A stretch of DNA of 6,052 bases from Pseudomonadota bacterium. Its GTDB lineage: Bacteria > Pseudomonadota > Alphaproteobacteria > Rhizobiales > Beijerinckiaceae. Below are positions 1-4,988 of the stretch, piece by piece. Both the position numbers and the translations under genes were made by a program. The number at the start of each line of letters is the position of its first letter. The stretch's first letter is position 1. Under the pieces are notes generated by a model, which was not told the DNA's origin, searched no databases, and worked only from the letters and a program-made list of their open reading frames with translations. The stretch is from contig JAEXUU010000350.1 in assembly GCA_023452965.1 (NCBI GenBank), forward strand, positions 1 through 6,052, in the 5' to 3' direction.

Positions 1-1
1 C

Positions 2-64
2 CTGCTCTACTACACCAAGAAGAAGGTCTGGTCGCGCCTGCCCGAGCACGCCTCGTCGCACTGA
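2..64 (+). CDS. Cytochrome c1 C-terminus (partial)
   Basis: Only the last 20 codons and the TGA stop are in the window, and the 5' part lies outside. The tail reads LLYYTKKKVWSRLPEHASSH: the end of a hydrophobic helix followed by a lysine-rich positive stretch. That is the pattern of the single membrane anchor and cytoplasmic tail of cytochrome c1 (petC/fbcH product), the haem-c subunit of the bc1 complex that passes electrons from the Rieske protein to cytochrome c. From memory, Rhizobiales often have the petABC operon directly upstream of mtnP and apt, which supports the call. The sequence alone proves only a membrane protein end with a basic tail. A terminator 23 nt after the stop closes this upstream transcription unit, so the gene is probably not cotranscribed with mtnP. 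Confidence 0.6.
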   Translation: MLYYTKKKVWSRLPEHASSH

Positions 65-86
65 GCTTTGACAGCGTTCGAAATCG

Positions 87-116
87 AGAGCCCCGGCAAC
101 GGGGCTCTTTTCGTTT
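87..116 (+). terminator. Rho-independent terminator
   Basis: A perfect 8-bp GC-rich stem, AGAGCCCC (87-94) paired with GGGGCTCT (101-108), closes a 6-nt loop (GGCAAC). It is followed by a T-rich run (TTTTCGTTT, 108-116). It starts 23 nt after the stop codon of the truncated upstream gene and ends about 100 nt before mtnP. It therefore ends the upstream (probably bc1) operon and implies that mtnP has its own promoter in 117-214. In that leader I see no clean sigma70 -35/-10 pair. Confidence 0.9.
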
Positions 117-214
117 GCGCAGCCGGCTGTGGACGCCGCTTCTGACGGCCGGTAGCGGTTGCTGCAACGTCACAAACTCCTGATCCTGATCCGGAACGAT
201 AACGGAGAACGAGC

Positions 215-1096
215 ATGGCTGAAGCGGTTCTGGGGATCATCGGCGGTTCGGGCATCTACGATCTGCCGGGGCTGACCGATCTGCGCGAGGAGCGCATCGA
301 GAGTCCCTGGGGCGAGCCTTCCGACGTGCTGCGCATCGGGCGGATGGGGACGACGAAGATCGTCTTCCTGCCGCGTCACGGCCGCGGCCATGCGATCCCG
401 CCCTCCGAGATCAACTACCGCGCCAATATCGACGTGCTGAAGCGCGCGGGAGTCACCGATCTGGTCTCGCTCTCGGCCTGCGGCTCCTACAAGGCCGAGC
501 TTTATCCTGGCCTGTTCGTGCTGGTCGACCAGTTCGTCGACCGGACGGCGGGGCGCCAGAGCTCGTTCTTCGGCCGAGGCTGCGTCGCCCATGTCTCGCT
601 GGCGCACCCGGTCGGTCCGGCCCTGCGGGCGCGGATCGCCGAGGCGGCGACGGCGGAGGAGCTGCCTTTCGTCAATGGCGGCACGCTCGTCACCATGGAA
701 GGCCCGCAATTTTCGACCTATGCGGAATCGCTGACCTATAAGGGCCTCGGCTACGACCTGATCGGCATGACGGCGATGCCGGAGGCCAAGCTCGCCCGCG
801 AGGCCGAGATCACCTATGCGACTGTCGCGATGGTGACCGACTACGATTGCTGGCATGAGGAGCATGGCGCGGTCGACGTCGCCTCGGTGATCGCGGTCCT
901 GCATGCGAACGCCGACAAGGCACGCCGGCTGGTGGCGCGGCTCGCAGCCGATTTTCCGGCAGAGCGGGTGCCGTGCCCGGCCGGCTCCCATAACGCGCTC
1001 GACTTCGCCCTGGTCACGGCGCCGGAGTTCCGCGATGCCGCTTTGCTCGCCAAGCTCGATGCGGTGGCGGGACGTGTGCTGAAGCCGGCCGGCTGA
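215..1096 (+). CDS. mtnP: S-methyl-5'-thioadenosine phosphorylase
   Basis: This 293-residue cytosolic enzyme of the PNP/MTAP family phosphorolyses 5'-methylthioadenosine, left over from polyamine and other SAM-dependent synthesis, to adenine and 5-methylthioribose-1-phosphate. Visible motifs are the N-terminal phosphate loop GIIGGSGIYD (7-16, Ser12), a second phosphate-site segment LPRHGRGHAIPPSEINYRANI (52-72, Arg54 and His55), TMEGPQFSTYAES (160-172), GMTAMPE (184-190, Met185 at the ribose site) and TDYDCW (208-213). Asp209 and Asp211 match the residues that make human MTAP prefer 6-aminopurines over inosine, so this is an adenosine-type rather than a guanosine/inosine enzyme. Length is normal for bacterial MtnP. 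The ATG has a GGAG at 204-207, 7 nt upstream, and the protein aligns to family from its first residues. It leads the salvage cluster mtnP-apt-mtnA-aldolase. Family members also accept 5'-deoxyadenosine, the by-product of radical-SAM enzymes, which fits the aldolase downstream. Confidence 0.95.
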   Translation: MAEAVLGIIGGSGIYDLPGLTDLREERIESPWGEPSDVLRIGRMGTTKIVFLPRHGRGHAIPPSEINYRANIDVLKRAGVTDLVSLSACGSYKAELYPGLFVLVDQFVDRTAGRQSSFFGRGCVAHVSLAHPVGPALRARIAEAATAEELPFVNGGTLVTMEGPQFSTYAESLTYKGLGYDLIGMTAMPEAKLAREAEITYATVAMVTDYDCWHEEHGAVDVASVIAVLHANADKARRLVARLAADFPAERVPCPAGSHNALDFALVTAPEFRDAALLAKLDAVAGRVLKPAG

Positions 1097-1141
1097 GCCG
1101 CGCGCCCTGTCGGGACGCCGGCGATACCGGCAAGACTAGGG

Positions 1142-1185
1142 GGAGCATCGCGAAAGCGGGTTCCCAGTGCTTCGCCTCCTGCTCT
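1142..1185. repeat. Decayed Rhizobiales-type palindromic repeat
   Basis: The mtnP-apt gap contains a nested imperfect palindrome. GAGCA (1143-1147) pairs with TGCTC (1180-1184) on the outside, and GCGAAAGC (1150-1157) pairs with GCTTCGC (1169-1175) inside, with one bulged A. The core GCGAA..CGGGTTCCCAG..TTCGC resembles the GCGAACCGGTGTCCAC..TTCGC core at 4953-4973 of this window. It also resembles, from memory, the common Rhizobiales intergenic repeat that runs GAGCAT..GTGGGAACC..GGTTTTCG..ATGCTC. I read it as an old, eroded copy. It ends 6 nt before the GGAG that probably serves apt, so a hairpin in the transcript could affect mtnP-apt coupling, though nothing shows this directly. Confidence 0.55.
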
Positions 1186-1205
1186 AAGAGGGAGCACCGC
1201 AGCCG

Positions 1206-1763
1206 ATGGAAGACGTGATGGACCGGCCCTCTTTCTCCGATCTGAAGAACGCGATCCGGACGATTCCCGATCATCCGGCGCCCGGAATCCTGTTCCGCGA
1301 CATCACCACGCTGCTCGGCGATGCGCGGGCCTTCCGTCGTGCGGTCGACGAACTCGTCCAGCCCTTCGCGGGGTTGAAGATCGCCAAGATCGCCGGAATC
1401 GAGGCGCGCGGCTTCATTCTCGGCGGGGCCGTGGCGCACCAGCTCTCGGCCGGCTTCGTGCCGGTACGCAAGAAGGGCAAGCTGCCCTTCCAGACCGTGA
1501 GCATGCCCTACTCGCTGGAATACGGCAGCGACGAGATCGAGGTTCACAAGGACGCCGTTTCGCCCGGCGAGCGCGTGCTGCTGGTCGACGACCTCGTCGC
1601 GACCGGCGGTACTGCGGAGGCGGCGGTCAAGCTGCTTTCCTCGCTCGGTGCCGAGGTCGTCGCCGCGTGCTTCATCGTCGACCTGCCGGATCTCGGCGGT
1701 GCCGACAAGGTTCGTCGCCTCGGCGTGCCCGTGCGCACGCTGGTCTCCTTCGAAGGGCATTGA
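1206..1763 (+). CDS. apt: Adenine phosphoribosyltransferase
   Basis: This type I phosphoribosyltransferase converts adenine and PRPP to AMP and pyrophosphate in the cytosol. It recaptures the adenine released by MtnP and relieves product accumulation. At 185 residues it is close to E. coli Apt (183). The N-terminal hood region [17 protein letters not shown] (21-37) is the usual Apt signature. It is followed by [14 protein letters not shown] (64-77), RKKGKLP (88-94), the flexible-loop segment YSLEYGSD (102-109) and the PRPP-binding motif [13 protein letters not shown] (124-136). The ATG at 1206 has GGAG at 1191-1194, with a rather long 11-nt spacing. The in-frame ATG at 1218 ([10 protein letters not shown]), with GGAAG at 1208-1212, is an alternative start costing four residues that the family does not need. 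The stop is 7 nt before mtnA, so the two genes are cotranscribed. Confidence 0.95.
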   Translation: MEDVMDRPSFSDLKNAIRTIPDHPAPGILFRDITTLLGDARAFRRAVDELVQPFAGLKIAKIAGIEARGFILGGAVAHQLSAGFVPVRKKGKLPFQTVSMPYSLEYGSDEIEVHKDAVSPGERVLLVDDLVATGGTAEAAVKLLSSLGAEVVAACFIVDLPDLGGADKVRRLGVPVRTLVSFEGH

Positions 1764-1770
1764 GGTAGGC

Positions 1771-2880
1771 ATGAAGATCGCCGGCAAGGCCTATCGCACG
1801 ATCTGGCTCGGCGAGGATGGCTGGAGCGTCGTGGTCATCGATCAGACCCGCCTGCCCTTCAGCTTCGAGACGGTCCGGCTGATGCGGGTCGAGGAGGCAG
1901 CAGACGCGATCCGCCACATGACCGTGCGCGGCGCGCCGCTGATCGGCGCGACCGCCGCCTATGGCGTGGCGCTCGCCCTGCGGGCCGATGCCTCCAATGC
2001 CGCGCTTGAGCGGGCGCTCGCCTTGCTCGGCGCGACGCGGCCGACAGCGGTGAACCTGCATTGGGCGCTGGCGCGGATGCGGGCGCGGCTGATCGAGCTG
2101 CCCGGGACGGAACGCGTTCCCGCCGCCTATGCCGAGGCGGCGGCGATCTGCGACGAGGATGTCGCGCTCTGCCGCGCCATCGGCGAGCACGGCCTCGGGC
2201 TGATCCGCGCCATCGCTGCGGCCAAGCCGACCGGCGAGCGGATCAACATCCTGACCCATTGCAATGCCGGCTGGCTCGCAACGGTCGACTGGGGTACGGC
2301 GCTGGCGCCGATCTATCTGGCGCACGATGCGGGGATTCCGGTGCATGTCTGGGTCGACGAGACGCGGCCGCGCAATCAGGGCGCGGCTCTGAGCGCCTAT
2401 GAGCTCGGCGCCCATGGCGTGCCGCATACGGTGATCTCCGACAATGCCGGTGGCCATCTGATGCAGCATGGCGAGGTCGACATGGTGATCGTCGGCACCG
2501 ACCGGACGACGGCGACCGGCGACGTCGCCAACAAGATCGGCACCTATCTCAAGGCGCTGGCGGCCCATGACAACGGGGTGCCGTTCTATGTCGCCCTGCC
2601 GTCGCCGACCATCGACTGGTCGCTCAGCGACGGCCTCGCGGAGATCCCGATCGAGGAGCGCGCGGCCGGCGAGGTCACGCATCTGCGCGGGGTCGGTGAG
2701 GATGGCCGCCCGGGGCTCTTCCAGGTCACGGCGCCGGGCAGCCCGGCCGCCAACCCGGCCTTCGACGTCACGCCGGCCCGGCTCGTCACCGGCCTCGTCA
2801 CCGAGCGCGGGGTCGCGCCCGCGAGTTTCGAGGGGCTGAGCCGGCTTTTCCCTGAACTGGCGCAGGAGCGCATGAAATGA
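1771..2880 (+). CDS. mtnA: Methylthioribose-1-phosphate isomerase
   Basis: MtnA (369 residues, eIF2B-alpha-like fold) isomerises 5-methylthioribose-1-phosphate to 5-methylthioribulose-1-phosphate. In DHAP-shunt organisms it also acts on 5-deoxyribose-1-phosphate. Visible hallmarks are [17 protein letters not shown] (49-65, Arg53), [19 protein letters not shown] (162-180) with the catalytic cysteine at 164, and [19 protein letters not shown] (241-259) with the catalytic aspartate at 244. The Cys-Asp spacing of 80 equals that of B. subtilis (C160/D240) and human MRI1. The substrate-side [12 protein letters not shown] (286-297) is also present. The reading frame is open upstream to 1648, but residues there are a shadow of apt. 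The ATG at 1771 has GAGG (1762-1765) overlapping the apt stop and starts the protein where the family starts. The 3' end overlaps the aldolase start by 4 nt (ATGA), which suggests translational coupling. Confidence 0.96.
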   Translation: MKIAGKAYRTIWLGEDGWSVVVIDQTRLPFSFETVRLMRVEEAADAIRHMTVRGAPLIGATAAYGVALALRADASNAALERALALLGATRPTAVNLHWALARMRARLIELPGTERVPAAYAEAAAICDEDVALCRAIGEHGLGLIRAIAAAKPTGERINILTHCNAGWLATVDWGTALAPIYLAHDAGIPVHVWVDETRPRNQGAALSAYELGAHGVPHTVISDNAGGHLMQHGEVDMVIVGTDRTTATGDVANKIGTYLKALAAHDNGVPFYVALPSPTIDWSLSDGLAEIPIEERAAGEVTHLRGVGEDGRPGLFQVTAPGSPAANPAFDVTPARLVTGLVTERGVAPASFEGLSRLFPELAQERMK

Positions 2881-3521
2881 CCGAGACCGAACTTCGCCAG
2901 CAGATCGTCGAGGTGGCGCAGGCGATCGACCGAGCCGGGTTCTGCCCGTCGAAGTCGGGCAATGTCTCGGCCCGCTTCGAAGGCGGTCTGCTGATCACGC
3001 CGTCTGGCCTGCCTTATGCGAAGACGAAGCCGCAGGACCTGATCCATCTGACGCTCGACGGCAGCGTGCTCTCGGGTGCCGGAAAGCCCTCCTCGGAATG
3101 GCCGTTCCATACCGAGATCTACAAGGCCCGCCCGGACGCGCAGGCGATCGTGCACACGCACTCGCCGCGGGCCACCGCGCTCGCCAGCGCGCGGCGCGGC
3201 ATTCCCGCTTTCCACTACATGATCGCGCTCTGCGGCGGGGCCGATGTGCGCTGCGCCGAATACGCCACCTTCGGCACGCCGGAACTCGCGGCGAATGCCG
3301 TCAAGGGTCTGGAGGGCCGCAAGGCGGTGCTGCTCGCCAATCATGGCGTGATCGCGCTCGGCGGCAGCCTAGCCGGCGCCCACACGATCGTCGCCGAGGT
3401 CGAGAACCTGGCCGGGCAGTATCTCGACCTGCTCGCCTCCGGGCTCGAGCCGGTCATCCTCGATGCGGCCGAGATGGAGAGGGTCTCGGCGCGGTTCGCG
3501 GGTTACGGAAAGGTAGGTTGA
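2877..3521 (+). CDS. ald2: Class II (FucA-type) ribulose-1-phosphate aldolase
   Basis: This is a zinc-dependent class II aldolase/adducin-family protein of 214 residues (E. coli FucA has 215). Its functional residues sit at FucA numbering plus one. Glu74 (PSSEW) is the catalytic acid/base, His93 and His95 (VHTHS) and His156 (NHGV) are zinc ligands, and Tyr114 (FHYMIA) and Tyr210 (AGYGK) are the active-site tyrosines. Asn29 and Ser72-Ser73 fit the phosphate site. The segment [10 protein letters not shown] (128-137) is also FucA-like. FucA cleaves L-fuculose-1-phosphate, but no fucose genes are here. Next to mtnP and mtnA the likely substrates are 5-methylthioribulose-1-phosphate and 5-deoxyribulose-1-phosphate, giving dihydroxyacetone phosphate plus methylthioacetaldehyde or acetaldehyde, as for Ald2 of R. 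rubrum. The homologous dehydratase MtnB was considered, but the C-terminal half matches FucA much better. The ATG overlaps the mtnA stop, and AGGAG (2864-2868) lies 8 nt upstream. The fold is certain; the substrate is inferred. Confidence 0.87.
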   Translation: MTETELRQQIVEVAQAIDRAGFCPSKSGNVSARFEGGLLITPSGLPYAKTKPQDLIHLTLDGSVLSGAGKPSSEWPFHTEIYKARPDAQAIVHTHSPRATALASARRGIPAFHYMIALCGGADVRCAEYATFGTPELAANAVKGLEGRKAVLLANHGVIALGGSLAGAHTIVAEVENLAGQYLDLLASGLEPVILDAAEMERVSARFAGYGKVG

Positions 3522-3522
3522 T

Positions 3523-3551
3523 CTTAACGGCGCGTCTTACTGGTTGTTAAG
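3523..3551. promoter_or_regulatory. CTTAAC/GTTAAG inverted repeat
   Basis: The 53-nt gap between the aldolase and the cyclase gene holds a perfect 6-bp inverted repeat, CTTAAC (3523-3528) and GTTAAG (3546-3551), separated by 17 nt. It stands out as AT-rich against the GC-rich surroundings. The 23-nt centre-to-centre spacing is about two helical turns, which would suit a dimeric regulator. As RNA the stem would be weak and there is no T-run after it, so it does not look like a terminator. No clear sigma70 promoter is visible. Whether it is an operator, part of a promoter for the cyclase gene, or chance is open. Confidence 0.25.
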
Positions 3552-3574
3552 GCCTCTTCTTTAATCAAGGGAGC

Positions 3575-4882
3575 ATGAAGCTCTCGCGCTATCTGCTCGA
3601 TTCGCTCGACGCCCTCGGTATTGGGGCTTGTGAATACGACGCCGATATGCGGGCCCTGGGCTGGAACAGCACCTTCCTCCAGCTCTTCCCGGAGGATGAA
3701 GGCGAGATTTATGTCGGCGAGCCCTATGCCGACAATCTCGTGCGCTTCTATCGCCGCCGCCTGCCGCCCGAGGAACTGCCGGATATCGACCGGCATGTCG
3801 CCGAAGGCGTCGCGCGGCATGAGAACCAGACGCAGCCGTTCGAATTCAGCCATCACGGGCGGCGCCTGCGCGCCGCATCCCTGCAGGCTCCGGATGGCGG
3901 GCGCGTGCGCCTGTGGCAACGGCTCGATGTCGACAGCCAGGCGGAGACGGCGCCTGAGATGACGCTGCCGCTGATCGACGCGCTCCCCTTCATTCCCGAC
4001 GGCGCGACGATTCTCGATGCGAATGACCGCATCATCGCCGCCAACAATGCCTTCCGACGCCTTTACGATCTGCCTCGCGGCGCCCCCGTGGTCGGGCGCA
4101 AGCTGGACGAGATCATTGCCCGCTGCTGGGCCGGAGCCTCGCCCGTGGCGGCCTGGAGGGCGGCGATCAGCAACGGGCTGCGCTATGACGGCGTGCCGTT
4201 CGAGATCGAGCTTCCCGGCCAGCGCTGGCTCAGGCTGATCGCGCGGCACAGCGCCGGCGGCCTCAGCTTCTTCACCCATGCCGACATCACCGTGGCCAAG
4301 CGCCAGCAGATGGAACTGCTGGAGGCGCAGGAGGCGTTGCGCCGGGCCAATGCGGCGCTCGCGGAGCTGGCGGAGACGGACGGGCTGACGGGACTCGCCA
4401 ATCGCCGCCGTTTCGTGGCGCGGCTGACCGATGCCGTCGCTCTCCCGCAAGCGCTTTCGCTGATGATGATCGATGCCGACCACTTCAAGTCGATCAATGA
4501 CCGCTTCGGCCATCTGGTCGGCGATGCCTGCCTGCGCATGATCGGCAAGGTCGTCGCGGACCAGGTCGCGCCGGTCTCGGCGCTCGTCGCGCGGATCGGC
4601 GGCGAGGAGTTCGGCGTGCTGCTCGCCGGGGTACGCCTCGAGGCGGCATACGGCATGGCGGCGGCCATTCGCCGCTCGCTCGCCCTTGTGCCCTGGCAGA
4701 CACTCCACCCCGATCTGACGGGCGTCACCGTATCGATCGGTCTCTGCGCAGGCGAAGGACCACTGGACGCCACCAGCGTGCATGCACTGGCTGATGACGC
4801 GCTCTATGCGGCCAAGCGCAACGGCCGCGATCGCATCGAGACGGCGAGCAGGCCCGCGCTGCCAAGGCGCATCGCCGGCTGA
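3575..4882 (+). CDS. PAS-PAS-GGDEF diguanylate cyclase
   Basis: This 435-residue soluble protein has no signal peptide or membrane segment. Two PAS-like sensor regions (about 8-115, with ALGIGACEYDADMRALGWN, and about 132-240, with GATILDANDRIIAANNAF) are followed by a helical, coiled-coil-prone linker (about 240-268) and a GGDEF domain (about 269-425). The cyclase joins two GTP into cyclic di-GMP. Its active site looks intact: DGLTGLANRRRF (269-280), DADHFKSIND (300-309) with metal-binding Asp300 and Asn308, and GGEEF (342-346) with Glu344. The RxxD inhibitory site expected at 333-336 is PVSA, so feedback inhibition is probably absent. There is no EAL domain. The ATG at 3575 is the only start after an in-frame stop at 3548. 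The purine-rich AAGGGAG (3567-3573) lies unusually close to it, with AAGG leaving 4 nt. It follows the aldolase by 53 nt on the same strand, so read-through is possible. The PAS ligand cannot be told from sequence. Confidence 0.93.
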   Translation: MKLSRYLLDSLDALGIGACEYDADMRALGWNSTFLQLFPEDEGEIYVGEPYADNLVRFYRRRLPPEELPDIDRHVAEGVARHENQTQPFEFSHHGRRLRAASLQAPDGGRVRLWQRLDVDSQAETAPEMTLPLIDALPFIPDGATILDANDRIIAANNAFRRLYDLPRGAPVVGRKLDEIIARCWAGASPVAAWRAAISNGLRYDGVPFEIELPGQRWLRLIARHSAGGLSFFTHADITVAKRQQMELLEAQEALRRANAALAELAETDGLTGLANRRRFVARLTDAVALPQALSLMMIDADHFKSINDRFGHLVGDACLRMIGKVVADQVAPVSALVARIGGEEFGVLLAGVRLEAAYGMAAAIRRSLALVPWQTLHPDLTGVTVSIGLCAGEGPLDATSVHALADDALYAAKRNGRDRIETASRPALPRRIAG

Positions 4883-4937
4883 CTAGAGCATTTCCGCGTT
4901 TCTCTGAATCGCCGAAATGCTCTAGCTCTTTGTTTTA
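4883..4937 (+). terminator. Terminator-like hairpin inside the repeat
   Basis: The 12-bp perfect stem 4883-4894/4914-4925, lengthened by three inner pairs, is followed at once by the T-rich tract CTCTTTGTTTTA (4926-4937). It begins on the base after the cyclase stop codon (4880-4882). This is the right place and shape for an intrinsic terminator of the cyclase transcript, though its large loop and interrupted T-tract make it weaker than the one at 87-116. On the - strand the same palindrome would form a hairpin about 60 nt after the MaoC stop, without a good T-run. Confidence 0.5.
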
Positions 4938-4988
4938 TCGCATTTTCTTCACGCGAACCGGTGTCCACTTCGCTCGAAAATGCTCTAG
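4883..4988. repeat. Rhizobiales intergenic mosaic palindromic repeat
   Basis: A compound element fills the gap between two convergent genes. A perfect 12-bp inverted repeat CTAGAGCATTTC (4883-4894) / GAAATGCTCTAG (4914-4925) extends inward, after one C-C mismatch, by GCG/CGC (4896-4898/4910-4912). An AT-rich middle (4926-4950) follows, then a second imperfect palindrome GCGAACCGG..TCCACTTCGC (4953-4973). Last comes a third copy of the end motif, AAATGCTCTAG (4978-4988), inverted relative to the left end. The whole element is thus bounded by CTAGAGCATTT and AAATGCTCTAG. From memory this matches a highly repeated intergenic element in Bosea, Bradyrhizobium and Mesorhizobium-like genomes, related to the RIME-type elements of rhizobia. 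No transposase is encoded, so it would be moved in trans or is now static. A related eroded copy lies at 1142-1185. Confidence 0.85.

Noticed and set aside
68..73. Perfect -35-like TTGACA just after the first stop codon
   Set aside because: No -10-like box follows at 16-18 nt (that spot is CCCCGG), and the terminator at 87-116 lies directly downstream, so it cannot usefully drive mtnP.
170..991. 273-codon open frame on the - strand across mtnP
   Set aside because: It is a shadow of mtnP in high-GC sequence. It is rich in Arg, His and Asp with no recognisable domain, while the + strand protein is a clear MtnP.
1117..1131. GCCGG/CCGGC hairpin after mtnP as a terminator
   Set aside because: The stem is only 5 bp, no T-run follows, and apt reads on in the same direction as part of the same pathway.
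1648..1770. Longer start for mtnA at 1648
   Set aside because: The extra 41 residues lie inside apt and have no family counterpart. ATG 1771 has a Shine-Dalgarno and starts the conserved domain.
1672..2682. 336-codon open frame on the - strand across apt and mtnA
   Set aside because: It is a compositional shadow (many Arg, Asp and Gly) opposite two well-supported enzymes.
2877..3521. Calling the class II aldolase gene mtnB (methylthioribulose-1-phosphate dehydratase)
   Set aside because: The position after mtnA suggests it, but all catalytic residues align with FucA at a constant offset of one, and the C-terminal half is FucA-like. No mtnC or mtnD follows.
3524..4783. 419-codon open frame on the - strand across the cyclase gene
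   Set aside because: The + strand encodes complete PAS and GGDEF domains. The antisense frame shows only low-complexity Arg/Gly/Ala sequence with no motif.
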